Part shown: in pieces, positions 1-9,753 of the stretch
How positions within the stretch are numbered: the first letter of the stretch is position 1
Layout of the letters: every line of letters starts with the position of its first letter
Notes under the pieces: model-generated
What the model was told of the DNA's origin: nothing
Seen by the model: only the letters and a program-made list of their open reading frames with translations
Database searches by the model: none
Assembly (NCBI GenBank): GCA_021776635.1
Contig: JAJFFN010000007.1
Span: 28,155-92,154 of the forward strand
DNA: 64,000 bases
Origin: Robiginitomaculum sp.
GTDB lineage: Bacteria; Pseudomonadota; Alphaproteobacteria; Caulobacterales; Maricaulaceae
Direction of reading: 5' to 3'
Position numbers and translations under genes: made by a program

Positions 1-1
1 A

Positions 2-2134
2 TTTTCCTCTACTAAAGGCGGCGAGATTAGCAATAAAGTTGATGCAGCAATCAATATCCCCGTCAACGATCAACTAGCCCTACGCGCTGTCGTTTATGCG
101 GATAACCAAGGCGGTTATATCGATAATGTCGCCGGACAAATTGATTTGTCCGAATCAGCACGCTATCGTCCGGCCGGTACAATTCGTGCCAACGGCGTCC
201 CTGTAAGCGCTGGTCGAGCAGGTTTTTCCTCGACACCCGCTTCGAACAATATTAACTTTGAACCTGCAAATAATAGCGGTCTTATTGAGAAAGATTTCAA
301 CGACACCACCTATGCTGGTTTCCGATTGAGCGCCCTTTATGAGGTTAATTCTGATTGGTCTGTATTGCTTGGACATTCTCAGCAAAGACTGGAATCAGAA
401 GGCGTGTTTTTTGATGATCCTAATTTAGGCGAATTTGAAATTCAGCGTTATGAAGACGAAGAGCTTGAAGATGAATACGCCAACACCAATTGGACTGTTA
501 ATGGTCGGATTGGTGCCTTGGAAGCCTTATATACGGGCGCATTTACCAAACGAAAAACCGATCAACGTATTGATTATACGGACTATTTGTTCGTCGGCCA
601 GTATTTGCCGTATTATATTTGTGACTACTACACGACCTATAGTACCAGCCCGACGGCTAATCTCGACGGCACATGTCATGCGCCAAATTTGTTTGTTGCT
701 TCTACATCTGATACGGAAGTTTTCACCCAAGAGCTCCGCTTCAATACGCCGGCTGAAAAAAGAATTCGCGCAACAGTAGGCGGGTTTTACAGCAAGTTAA
801 CCTTAAAAGAACGCAACGACTTTACCTATCCAGGTAGTACGCAAATTGAAGCCGGTTTCGGCGGTATTGTTGGCTTGCCTGATAATTTTGCCCAGCCAAC
901 AGCCTTTGCTACAAGCCGGGAGCCATTCCCGACAGGTGTTGTCTTTAGAAACGATGTCAAGAGAACCGATGAGCAGCTTGGTGCATTCGGCGAAGCGACT
1001 TTTGATCTAAATGATCAATTCTCTATCACGGCTGGGGCACGGTGGTATGATATAGAAGTTGATTTGGAAGGCAGTGCCAACTCGTCGTTCTGTAACTTCT
1101 TTAGCCAGGTTGACGAAGATGCATTTGGCACAAACATTTCGGATATTTATGACGGCGATGGTGTGTTCAAATTTATCGGTACTTGTAATGATAGTTTGAG
1201 ACAAACTTATGCCCTTTCAGGCGCAAATGCACCAGCTGGTGCCATTACAGTTGGGAGTATAGCGGATATCCAAGCGACTGGATTATCTCTTTCACAAGCT
1301 ACGCAAGTGTTCAATTCCCTTAACGCACCAGATAAGGCGGCAACCGACGGTGTTATTCTTAAATTCACTGGCACATGGACGCCCAATGACGACATGTTGC
1401 TCTACGCAACCTATTCTGAAGGGTTCAGACCTGGTCTGTTAAACCGCCCTGGCGGTGCACCGGGACCAAACGGATTTACGGTTCCCTTTGCACTTGATAC
1501 GGATGATGTTACCAATTACGAATTAGGCTGGAAACTCAATCTTTCTGAAAACCAATTCCAACTAAATGGTAATGTGTTTTTTGCAGATATCAAAAATATG
1601 CAAACAACTATTTTTGATACAAGTATCACCAATTTGTTTTTCTCTGCCAATGCTGTGGACGCAGAAATAAAAGGCATAGAAGCCGACTTTATTTATGCTC
1701 CTATGTCCATGCCCGGTCTGACAGTGACCGGTGCGGCGTCTATTCTTGATACGGATATCAAGGAAATTTTAATACCGACAAGTGATATTGATGGAGTCGA
1801 TACTTTGGCGTTTGCGCCAAAATTCCAAGGCAATCTACGGGCTCGTTATGAATGGGACTGGAAAGGCGATTTAGTCGCTCATGTTCAGCCCAAAGTAAGT
1901 TATTCCGCCAAATCATTTAGCGATATTATCAACATTAACCGCGCACAAATTGATAGCTGGTTTAAACTTGATTTTGCCGTTGGGGTGAGTGCCGACAACT
2001 GGACGGCAGAAATATTTGCCAATAATATTACTGACGAGCGTATCGAGCTGAACAACAATTTCGTGTTTGACCGCGAACGTGTTACATTAGCGCGCCCAAG
2101 AACTATGGGCGCACGGTTCTCTGTCAATTATTAA
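2..2134 (+). CDS. TonB-dependent outer-membrane receptor (5' end outside window)
   Basis: The reading frame is open from the first complete codon of the window, so the gene begins upstream and only about 710 C-terminal residues are present. The visible part is the beta-barrel of a TonB-dependent receptor: alternating aromatic strands, a late segment with YATYSEGFRPG, and a C-terminal end ARFSVNY finishing on an aromatic residue, as outer-membrane barrels do. The plug domain and TonB box are not in view. The family imports siderophores, vitamin B12, sugars or peptides using TonB energy. The substrate cannot be read from this fragment. An intrinsic terminator follows 35 bases after the stop, so transcription ends here. 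Confidence 0.9.
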   Translation, partial: FSSTKGGEISNKVDAAINIPVNDQLALRAVVYADNQGGYIDNVAGQIDLSESARYRPAGTIRANGVPVSAGRAGFSSTPASNNINFEPANNSGLIEKDFNDTTYAGFRLSALYEVNSDWSVLLGHSQQRLESEGVFFDDPNLGEFEIQRYEDEELEDEYANTNWTVNGRIGALEALYTGAFTKRKTDQRIDYTDYLFVGQYLPYYICDYYTTYSTSPTANLDGTCHAPNLFVASTSDTEVFTQELRFNTPAEKRIRATVGGFYSKLTLKERNDFTYPGSTQIEAGFGGIVGLPDNFAQPTAFATSREPFPTGVVFRNDVKRTDEQLGAFGEATFDLNDQFSITAGARWYDIEVDLEGSANSSFCNFFSQVDEDAFGTNISDIYDGDGVFKFIGTCNDSLRQTYALSGANAPAGAITVGSIADIQATGLSLSQATQVFNSLNAPDKAATDGVILKFTGTWTPNDDMLLYATYSEGFRPGLLNRPGGAPGPNGFTVPFALDTDDVTNYELGWKLNLSENQFQLNGNVFFADIKNMQTTIFDTSITNLFFSANAVDAEIKGIEADFIYAPMSMPGLTVTGAASILDTDIKEILIPTSDIDGVDTLAFAPKFQGNLRARYEWDWKGDLVAHVQPKVSYSAKSFSDIININRAQIDSWFKLDFAVGVSADNWTAEIFANNITDERIELNNNFVFDRERVTLARPRTMGARFSVNY

Positions 2135-2168
2135 TCCTATCATTACTGAATAGAATAATATATTTGAA

Positions 2169-2196
2169 AAGGCGCTCTTTATGGGCGCCTTTTTTC
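2169..2196 (+). terminator. Intrinsic terminator after the TonB receptor
   Basis: A 7-bp perfect stem (AAGGCGC at 2169-2175 with GCGCCTT at 2185-2191, 9-nt loop) runs into a run of six T. It lies between the receptor stop codon and the next gene. Confidence 0.85.
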
Positions 2197-2226
2197 TTTG
2201 TAATTTTTTGACTGGATATAATATTA

Positions 2227-4251
2227 GTGCCCCAAGAGACATCACAAAAACCACATGCCCAAGCAGAAGAATTAGATACGACCGCTCTAAAGACGGCACA
2301 AAGCCAAATGCAAGGTGGAGATTTCACTGCTGCGCTGTCCACTCTTGGCGAACTAATAAGCCGGGCGCCTAAAAATATTGAGGCACTTTATTTTAATGCC
2401 GTCTGTCACCGTTACGCCGAGCAATATAATTTGGCGCAAGCTGAGCTTGATAAACTTAAAATCCTAGCCCCCGAACTTGGTCGCGCCTATCAAGAGCAAG
2501 GTCATTTATATTTGGCACAGAAAAAATCAAACCATGCGCTGGAAGCGTTCGCGCAAGCGTGTCGAATGAACCCAGCTCTCATTGCTAGCTGGAAAATACA
2601 AGCAGGCATTTTGGCTAGCCAAGGTAAATTACAGGCTTCAGGACAAGCCAAAGCCCAAGCCGATCGGCTCGCGCAATTGCCAAAAACATTGGTCTCTGTA
2701 ACCAGTCTTATTCATGAGGGTAAATTGTTAAAAGCCGAAAATCTATGTCGGCATTTTTTGCAAAAAACACCGCATCATATCGAAGCCATGCGCCTGTTAG
2801 CCGATATAGGTTCACGGCTCGGGACGCTTGATGATGCAGAATTTTTGCTGGAAAGTGCGCTAGAGTTTGACCCTGAAAACATACAAGTGCGGTTAGACTA
2901 TACCCAATTGCTTCGAAAACGGCAAAAATTTGCAGATGCACTAACGCAAGCAAAACACCTTTATAACAAAGATCAATCCAACCCGGTTTTTCAATCCCAT
3001 TATGCAATCGAATGTATGCAAACTGGCGATTTTGACAAAGCATTTGATCTGTTTGATAGCGTGCTAGAAAAACTGCCAGGTGATACGGCAACACTCACCT
3101 CTCGTGGACATGCCTTAAAAACTTATGGGCGGCAAGATGACGCCATAGCGTCTTACCATGCTGCAATAGCATCAAAACCTGATCATGGTGACGCATATTA
3201 TTCCCTTAGTAATTTGAAGACTTACCATTTTACGGATTCCGAACTCGTTGCCATGCAGCAGCAAGAGAGCAAAGAAAGCCTTGATTACCGCAACCGCATA
3301 CATTTTTGTTTTGCTCTAGGCAAAGCTCAGGAAGATCTTGGTCATTACGAAAAAGCCTATACCTATTACGAACGCGGCAACGATTTAAAGCGTACATTAA
3401 GCCGTTATGATGCGAGCCAAATGGATGAAGAATTTAAGGCACAAACAGAAATTTGTAACACTGGGTTATTTGAAAAACACAAAGGGAAAGGATATCCAGC
3501 CCCAGACCCAATTTTCATAGTCGGATTACCGCGCGCGGGCTCAACTTTGCTGGAACAAATTCTGGCCTCACATAGCCAAGTTGACGGTACACTTGAGCTA
3601 CCAAACATTTTATCTCTCTCTCATAAATTACGCGGACGTAGACAGGGCGGCAAAAGTTCTGCTTATCCAAAAAATCTCTACGACCTTACGGGCGAAAAAT
3701 TAGAAGAATTTGGTCGTAGTTATATAGACAACACCAAAATCCACCGAAAAGGCGCCGCCTTTTTTACCGATAAAATGCCCAATAATTTTCGTCATATTGG
3801 TCTTATTCAACTGATTCTACCAAATGCCAAAATTATTGATGCGCGGCGCGAGCCCATATCGTGCTGCTTTTCCGGTTTCAAACAATTATTCGCTGAAGGT
3901 CAAGAATTCACCTACGGGCTTGAACAAATCGGGCGCTATTACGACGGCTATGTAAAGCTCATGCGCCATTGGGATAATGTACTACCTGGAAAAATTTTAC
4001 GAGTGCAGTATGAGGACGTGGTCGCGGATTTAGAGACGCAAGTTAGGCGCATCCTCGACCATTGCGGCCTCCCGTTCGAGCAAGCCTGTATTGATTTTCA
4101 TAAAACCAAACGCGAAGTGCGCACAGCCAGCTCTGAACAAGTCCGCCAGCCCATTAACACCAAGGGCCTAGCGCAGTGGGAAAATTTCGAGCCTTATCTC
4201 GACGAACTTAAACAATATTTAGGCAATAGTCTGTCAAACTACCGGAATTAA
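2227..4251 (+). CDS. TPR-repeat protein with C-terminal sulfotransferase domain
   Basis: A 674-residue two-part protein. Roughly residues 10-400 are tetratricopeptide repeats (helical pairs with the A/L/Y-G-A-P pattern). From about residue 425 a sulfotransferase domain starts with the P-loop-like FIVGLPRAGSTLLEQILASH, the PAPS 5'-phosphosulfate-binding motif. DARREPISCCFSGFKQLFA further on matches the 3'-phosphate-binding region. Such TPR-sulfotransferases are common in alphaproteobacteria; acceptors are mostly unknown. The start chosen is GTG at 2227. No strong ribosome site is visible, and the next in-frame ATG (codon 28) would cut into the first TPR helix, so the N-terminus is uncertain. 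No signal peptide, so probably cytoplasmic. It converges with the BCCT transporter gene 26 bases downstream. Confidence 0.85.
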   Translation: MPQETSQKPHAQAEELDTTALKTAQSQMQGGDFTAALSTLGELISRAPKNIEALYFNAVCHRYAEQYNLAQAELDKLKILAPELGRAYQEQGHLYLAQKKSNHALEAFAQACRMNPALIASWKIQAGILASQGKLQASGQAKAQADRLAQLPKTLVSVTSLIHEGKLLKAENLCRHFLQKTPHHIEAMRLLADIGSRLGTLDDAEFLLESALEFDPENIQVRLDYTQLLRKRQKFADALTQAKHLYNKDQSNPVFQSHYAIECMQTGDFDKAFDLFDSVLEKLPGDTATLTSRGHALKTYGRQDDAIASYHAAIASKPDHGDAYYSLSNLKTYHFTDSELVAMQQQESKESLDYRNRIHFCFALGKAQEDLGHYEKAYTYYERGNDLKRTLSRYDASQMDEEFKAQTEICNTGLFEKHKGKGYPAPDPIFIVGLPRAGSTLLEQILASHSQVDGTLELPNILSLSHKLRGRRQGGKSSAYPKNLYDLTGEKLEEFGRSYIDNTKIHRKGAAFFTDKMPNNFRHIGLIQLILPNAKIIDARREPISCCFSGFKQLFAEGQEFTYGLEQIGRYYDGYVKLMRHWDNVLPGKILRVQYEDVVADLETQVRRILDHCGLPFEQACIDFHKTKREVRTASSEQVRQPINTKGLAQWENFEPYLDELKQYLGNSLSNYRN

Positions 4252-4277
4252 AAATCCGCAAAAACACAAGTTATTCT

Positions 4278-5903
4278 TTATTGGTGGTTCTTATTACGCG
4301 AATCTTTATGTACTGCCAGTACCAATGAAAAACACATTAAAACAATCACCAGTGAAAACGGCAATGCACCAATTATCATGGCGGATTTTACGGCGTCTAA
4401 TCCACCAGCCATGAGCAATACGGCAATCATAATGGTCAATACACTGCCCCATACCAGAATATGTTTAGCCGCATTGGCATTGGCCGGAGCACCGGCTGAT
4501 ACAATTGTATTGATGACTAATATGGCCGAATCTGCTGATGTCACCAAATAGGTCAACAACAACACTACAATGATAGCGGACATTATTTTTGCCAGACCAG
4601 CGCTTAGCATTACGTTGAGTGTCGCATAAAGTTGAGACGATAAATCCGCATTTAATATTTCTTGATTAGCGACCCCGCTTAATTCCAAATCAAGCGCAGT
4701 ACCGCCAATAAATGCAAACCAGACAAAACCAACGAGTGCAGGTACAACCATAGTTCCAACAATATATTCACGTATGGTTCGCCCCCGTGAAACCCGTGCG
4801 AAAAACAGACCGACAAATGGTGCAAATGCGATCCACCAAGCCCAATAAAAAATTGTCCAATCGGATTGCCAATTTGCTAAAGCCTTTCCAGTTTCACTGC
4901 CGTCATTGTTCATAACCTGTGTAGCCATAACGGGGAGCGCGGTGAGATAATCCCAAATGCCAATAAAGAATGATTTAAGCGCGAATCCTGTTGCACCAAA
5001 AATCAAGAAGAAAGACAATATAAATATTGTCAAACCCATATTTATATTTGAAAGCCATTTAATCCCTTTGCCAACACCGGACAATGCGGACAAAGTCGAT
5101 GCGCCCATAATCACCACCAAGAATGTGACCATCGCGCCATTTGTCGGTGCGCCGTTGCCGTTCATAATCCAATCTAAGCCGGTGATATTAAAAACACCGG
5201 AGGCAAATTGCGATATGCCAAAACCAATGGTCACAGCAACGCCAAGCAATGTCGCCACAACGGCAACAATATCAACAACATGACCCAATGTACCCGATAG
5301 TTTTTTACCAAAAATGGGCATAAGTGCAGAACGGATCGTCAGCGGCAAGCCGCGAGAATAGCTAAAATAACCAATAGCTAAGCCGGTAAATGCATAAACG
5401 CCCCATGCAGACAATCCCCAATGCATAAAGGACCATTGAAACGCGGGGCGTACTGCTTGTGCGCTCAAGGACTCGACATTCCCGCGTATAATTTCCGGGT
5501 TATTGGTGAAATGAAAAATAGGTTCTGCGGTTGAATACGTCAACATGCCAATACCAATGCCTGCGCCGAACAACATGGATATCCAAGAAAACCGTGAAAA
5601 CTCGGGACGTTCATCCTCAGTCCCAAGCCGCAATTTTCCACTAGCAGGCCACAGCGCTAAAGCAAAGCACGTCACACTAAATAATACCATTATATACAAA
5701 TACCAGACATTGAAATGAGCACTGACAAAAACATTGATAAGGTTTAAAATTTCCGCCGCACTTTTAGGGACAACTGCAGCCCACAAAATCAATAAGACAA
5801 TCAGTATTTTAGAGCCGACAGCAACGGTTTTTATCAGGCCTTCATAAAACCCTGATTTTTCCAATTTTATCCGCAACGCTTTTTGTTTTATTTTCTCACC
5901 CAT
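4278..5903 (-). CDS. BCCT-family betaine/choline/carnitine transporter
   Basis: A 541-residue inner-membrane protein with about 12 hydrophobic segments. The family signature sits at FYWAWWIAFAPFVGLFFARV, where the tryptophan-rich helix forms the quaternary-ammonium site, and is followed by SRGRTIREY. BCCT proteins take up glycine betaine, choline or carnitine with Na+ or H+. The short soluble N- and C-termini argue against a BetP-type osmosensing C-terminal tail. It starts 35 bases after the end of soxG and is the last gene of the minus-strand demethylation operon. This placement suggests that its substrate is glycine betaine or a related N-methylated compound feeding that pathway (inference). 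Confidence 0.92.
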   Translation of the reverse strand: MGEKIKQKALRIKLEKSGFYEGLIKTVAVGSKILIVLLILWAAVVPKSAAEILNLINVFVSAHFNVWYLYIMVLFSVTCFALALWPASGKLRLGTEDERPEFSRFSWISMLFGAGIGIGMLTYSTAEPIFHFTNNPEIIRGNVESLSAQAVRPAFQWSFMHWGLSAWGVYAFTGLAIGYFSYSRGLPLTIRSALMPIFGKKLSGTLGHVVDIVAVVATLLGVAVTIGFGISQFASGVFNITGLDWIMNGNGAPTNGAMVTFLVVIMGASTLSALSGVGKGIKWLSNINMGLTIFILSFFLIFGATGFALKSFFIGIWDYLTALPVMATQVMNNDGSETGKALANWQSDWTIFYWAWWIAFAPFVGLFFARVSRGRTIREYIVGTMVVPALVGFVWFAFIGGTALDLELSGVANQEILNADLSSQLYATLNVMLSAGLAKIMSAIIVVLLLTYLVTSADSAILVINTIVSAGAPANANAAKHILVWGSVLTIMIAVLLMAGGLDAVKSAMIIGALPFSLVIVLMCFSLVLAVHKDSRNKNHQ

Positions 5904-5938
5904 GAAATTCCCTTTTTTTATTTACGTATATACCCCAA

Positions 5939-6484
5939 TTATAAATCCATAGCAAATCTATCAAATAATCCGCAAATATAAGGCGCGAATGATCGCCAAC
6001 ACTCAAGCTGAAACTCTGTAGTTCCTGTGCGCAAGACCATGATAGGCGCATTTTCAAAAACCGTACGCGTGACCTTTCCAATAGGAAATGTATCTAATGA
6101 TAAATCCAGCGGACAGCCTATATTGATCGCGTTTTCAACCTGCTCTCCAGACAAGACGAAGCCAATATTTCGATGAGAAACATCTACATAGCTATATGTA
6201 AATTTAGCGGTCATATTTACGAATATTTCGCGCAGATTATTTCTGTTTTCGTTCGCCGTTATCACAATCCATTCGTCAGGGCCAAGGCACAAATATGAGT
6301 GCGCCGACGTGCGAATTGACTGTCCGATTTTTGCAGGCAGTTTTAAACCGCTCGCTTTTTTAAAAGCGGCTAAGTCTTTTGGTTTTATCCGCAGAGAATA
6401 TCGTGTTTTTTCGTCCATTAAAGTCATCGACAAAGCGTTGGTTTGTAGGGCTTCACTAATATTTATGTCTTGGCTAAACAACAT
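5939..6484 (-). CDS. soxG: Sarcosine oxidase gamma subunit
   Basis: A 181-residue protein beginning MLFSQDINIS, with the SoxG/GcvT-like features CLGPDEWIVI and VDVSHRNIGFVLSG and ending near the CWRSFAPYICG segment typical of SoxG. It is the structural gamma subunit of heterotetrameric sarcosine oxidase. The frame is open much further upstream (to 6655) but inside soxA. I chose ATG 6484 because AGGGGGAA lies about 8 bases ahead and protein similarity begins there. The start overlaps the soxA stop by 11 bases, which indicates translational coupling. Confidence 0.88.
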   Translation of the reverse strand: MLFSQDINISEALQTNALSMTLMDEKTRYSLRIKPKDLAAFKKASGLKLPAKIGQSIRTSAHSYLCLGPDEWIVITANENRNNLREIFVNMTAKFTYSYVDVSHRNIGFVLSGEQVENAINIGCPLDLSLDTFPIGKVTRTVFENAPIMVLRTGTTEFQLECWRSFAPYICGLFDRFAMDL

Positions 6485-9443
6485 TGAGACGTTCCCCCTT
6501 GGGGTCATAAAACATGGGGCTGACGATTTTAGCTTTGTGGGTGTTGCCTTCAATCGGGATATAAATATCTTCGCCCTCTTTATCGAACCCGTACATGACC
6601 AGTGCCATAGCGATAGAATGCCCAAGGCTCTCACTCCAATAGGACGAGGTGACATGACCGATCATATCCATAGGGATGGATTGGTTTGGATCTGCTACAA
6701 TTTGTGCGCCTTCTTCGAGTACAGTTTTAGGATTCTCCGTCAAGAGGCCAACCAATTGTTTTCGACCGCTCGCCACAAGGTCTGGCCGTTTCAACGAACG
6801 CCTGCCAACAAAGTCTTTTTTCTTTTTAGAAACCGCCCACTCCATGCCAGCGTCGCCCGGCGTTACCGTTCCGTCCGTATCCTGACCAACAATGATAAAC
6901 CCTTTCTCGGCCCTCAGCACATGCATGGTTTCTGTGCCGTAAGGCGTGATAGCGTATTTCTTACCCGCCTCGAATAAAGTCTCCCATACGGCGCGGCCAT
7001 AATGGGCGGGAACGTTGATTTCAAAACCAAGTTCACCTGAAAAACTGACCCGAAACAGGCGCGTTTCTACGCCGCATATTGTACCCTCACGGACGGCCAT
7101 ATGGGGAAATTTTTCTGGTGATAAATCAATGTTTTCTACGAATGGTTCTATGAGCTTGCGGGCACTCGGGCCGTTAAGTGCAATGACCGCCCATTGTTCG
7201 GTGGTTGAGGTCAGCCAAACGTCAAGATGTGGGAACTCTGTTTGCAGATAATCTTCCATATGACGGAAAACACGCGGTGCGCCGCCTGTTGTGGTGGTCA
7301 CATGGAAGCGGTCTTCGGCTAGCCGCCCTACCACGCCGTCGTCATAAATATAGCCATCTTCACGCAGCATAAGGCCGTAGCGGCAACGCCCTTCGCCAAG
7401 CTGGGCCCAGGGGTTTGTGTACATCAAATTCATAAATTTAGCGGCGTCCGGCCCGACGACTTCAATCTTGCCAAGTGTGCTGGCATCAAAAATACCAAGA
7501 CTATCGCGCGTTGCTTTACATTCTCGCGCAACCGCCGCGTCCATATCTTCACCTGGTTTAGGAAAATAGCGTGCCCTACGCCAAATACCGACAGGTTCAT
7601 AAACGGCGCCGTGTTCTTGCGCCCAACCATCCATTGGTGTTTTGCGTTCGACCTCAAACAAATCCCCTGTGCGGTAGCCTGCGAAAGTGCCATATGTCGT
7701 CGGCGTATACGGTGGACGAAAAGTTGTTAGTCCCACTTGTTCTACGGTTTTGTTCACAGCATTTGAGGCAATCTGCATCGCATTCAGATTAGAGGTTTTG
7801 CCTTGGTCCGTTGCCATGCCAATAGTGGTGTAGCGTTTAACATGTTCGATAGATGCAAAACCTTCGCGCACAGCAAGGTTAATATCTTTCTGCGTGGCAT
7901 CGTTTTGGAAATCAACGAAAGCTTTTTGTTTGGATGTGTCGATATAACTAGGCAGGCTGACAAATGTTGTACCTGCGCCAAAATTACGAGCGGTGACTTT
8001 GTAGGTTTTGCGCCCGCCCGCCGCCTTATTGCCGCCTTTCAAAGCCGCAAGCAATCCAAAATCACCATTACATGCCCCAGCGCAAACAGCATTCTCATTT
8101 GGCATATCGGGCACATAAGCCGCAATCTCATCGTCCCATTTAATAGTGCTTTTTGAGTGCGACCATAAATGCAAGCTCGGTGTCCAACCGCCGCACATGA
8201 GCAAAGCATCGCAATTAACTTTACGTTTCGCACCAGTGCTCGGGGAATAAATTTCCACACCATTGATACGAGTACTGCCGTGAGTTTTTGATATAGACGC
8301 CCCGCTTGCTATTTCAATACCGCGCTGCTTAGCTTGGGCGCGAATGTCCTTAGGGATTTCATCGCGCACATCAACAACAATCGGGATACGAATATTAGCA
8401 TCGGCCAAATCAAAAACGGCGGCATAACCGCTATCATGGCTCGTAAACAGAATTGCCGCATTGCCAACAGCCACACCGTAGCGGCTCTGAAAAGTCTGCG
8501 CGGCGGATGCAAGCATCACGCCCGGACGGTCATTGCCATTAAACACCAAAGGCCGCTCAATCGCGCCTTGCGCCAATATGACTTTGCCTGCGCGTATTCT
8601 GTGCAATTTTTCGCGCGAAACACCCGGCGTGATATTAGGAATGTGATCGGTTATCCGTTCCGCTAGGCCAATAAAGTTATCATGGTAATAGCCGATCGCT
8701 GTTGTGCGTGTCATAAGTTTGACATTACGCATTTTTTGCAAAGTTCTTATGGAATTTGCAAGCCATTTTGAAATCTCAAGCCCGTCGATTTTGTCATTGG
8801 GCACGCTGAGTAAACTGCCGCCTAGTACAGGGTTTTCATCAACGAGTATAATACGTCCACCTGATTTTGCCGCCGTGAGCGCAGCGGCGATCCCTGCGGG
8901 CCCTGCCCCGACAATCAATGTTTCGCAATGGCCGTAAACGCTAGCGTACACATCCGCGTCAGGTTCGCTCGGCGCGGGGCCAAGCCCTGCCATATTCCTT
9001 ATGATTGGCTCGTAGACCTTGTCCCAAAAACTTTTGGGCCACATAAATGTTTTATTGTAAAATCCAGCTGGGAAGAAGGCGGAGAATATATTGTTAAATG
9101 CGCCAATATCCGTTTTTAAATTGGGCCACGCATTTTGAGAACGCGTCACAAGACCTTCAAATATTTCTAAAACCGTGGCTCGTATATTGGGTGTTACCCG
9201 CCCCTTACCACGGTCAAGCGTTACGAGTGCATTGGGTTCTTCTGATCCTGCGCCGAGCACGCCGCGTGGACGGTGATATTTAAAGGATCGCCCCATAAGG
9301 TGAACACCATTCGCCAGCAATGCGGACGCCAAAGTATCCCCTTGTACGCCTTGATAAGCTTTGCCATCAAATGTGAAATTGATAGTTTTGCTACCATCAT
9401 TACCCCTGCCTGCTGTGCGATATGGCGCTTTGTTATTTGCCAT
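6474..9443 (-). CDS. soxA: Sarcosine oxidase alpha subunit
   Basis: A 989-residue large subunit of heterotetrameric sarcosine oxidase, which converts sarcosine, O2 and tetrahydrofolate to glycine, H2O2 and 5,10-methylene-THF in the cytoplasm. The N-terminus (residues about 12-90, FTFDGKAYQGVQGDTLASAL and RSFKYHRPRG) is the 2Fe-2S-ferredoxin-like fold without iron. A dinucleotide-binding region follows at LIVGAGPAGIAAALTAAKSG. The C-terminal part (from about residue 600) is a GcvT-type folate-binding domain with YGTETMHVLRAEKGFIIVGQ and the DTDGTVTPGDAGMEWAV segment. Length matches the family (about 970-1000). It overlaps soxD by 11 bases upstream and soxG by 11 bases downstream. Confidence 0.95.
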   Translation of the reverse strand: MANNKAPYRTAGRGNDGSKTINFTFDGKAYQGVQGDTLASALLANGVHLMGRSFKYHRPRGVLGAGSEEPNALVTLDRGKGRVTPNIRATVLEIFEGLVTRSQNAWPNLKTDIGAFNNIFSAFFPAGFYNKTFMWPKSFWDKVYEPIIRNMAGLGPAPSEPDADVYASVYGHCETLIVGAGPAGIAAALTAAKSGGRIILVDENPVLGGSLLSVPNDKIDGLEISKWLANSIRTLQKMRNVKLMTRTTAIGYYHDNFIGLAERITDHIPNITPGVSREKLHRIRAGKVILAQGAIERPLVFNGNDRPGVMLASAAQTFQSRYGVAVGNAAILFTSHDSGYAAVFDLADANIRIPIVVDVRDEIPKDIRAQAKQRGIEIASGASISKTHGSTRINGVEIYSPSTGAKRKVNCDALLMCGGWTPSLHLWSHSKSTIKWDDEIAAYVPDMPNENAVCAGACNGDFGLLAALKGGNKAAGGRKTYKVTARNFGAGTTFVSLPSYIDTSKQKAFVDFQNDATQKDINLAVREGFASIEHVKRYTTIGMATDQGKTSNLNAMQIASNAVNKTVEQVGLTTFRPPYTPTTYGTFAGYRTGDLFEVERKTPMDGWAQEHGAVYEPVGIWRRARYFPKPGEDMDAAVARECKATRDSLGIFDASTLGKIEVVGPDAAKFMNLMYTNPWAQLGEGRCRYGLMLREDGYIYDDGVVGRLAEDRFHVTTTTGGAPRVFRHMEDYLQTEFPHLDVWLTSTTEQWAVIALNGPSARKLIEPFVENIDLSPEKFPHMAVREGTICGVETRLFRVSFSGELGFEINVPAHYGRAVWETLFEAGKKYAITPYGTETMHVLRAEKGFIIVGQDTDGTVTPGDAGMEWAVSKKKKDFVGRRSLKRPDLVASGRKQLVGLLTENPKTVLEEGAQIVADPNQSIPMDMIGHVTSSYWSESLGHSIAMALVMYGFDKEGEDIYIPIEGNTHKAKIVSPMFYDPKGERLNVV

Positions 9444-9741
9444 TTTTAGCCGCCTTGATTTGTGTTTTTGTTGGACGTTTCACACCCATTTTATAGGTCA
9501 TGACGAATTTATCTGTGAGCGTATTGCGCACGGCATTGAAAAACATGTTGCAACCATGTTGATGCCACCAGCGTTCATGGTGGTCACCGCGTTTATTGTC
9601 GCGGTAGAATAAAAACTCAGCCCATTCTTGATCAGTTAATTCGTCGGCCTTAGTTTCGCGCACAATATGAGCCTCGCCCGCATAGGCGAATTCTATTTCA
9701 GGTCTTTTCTCGTTGCAATAAGGGCAATGTACTTCAAACAT
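9433..9741 (-). CDS. soxD: Sarcosine oxidase delta subunit
   Basis: A 102-residue subunit with the zinc-binding start HCPYCNEKRPEIEFAYAGEA (Cys6 and Cys9) and a distal WWHQHGCNMFF histidine/cysteine cluster that completes the zinc site in this family. It ends in TYKMG and a lysine-rich tail. Delta is found only in heterotetrameric sarcosine oxidases, so it confirms the enzyme type. It lies 12 bases after soxB and overlaps soxA by 11. Confidence 0.93.
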   Translation of the reverse strand: MFEVHCPYCNEKRPEIEFAYAGEAHIVRETKADELTDQEWAEFLFYRDNKRGDHHERWWHQHGCNMFFNAVRNTLTDKFVMTYKMGVKRPTKTQIKAAKNGK

Positions 9742-9753
9742 TTTACATTCCTC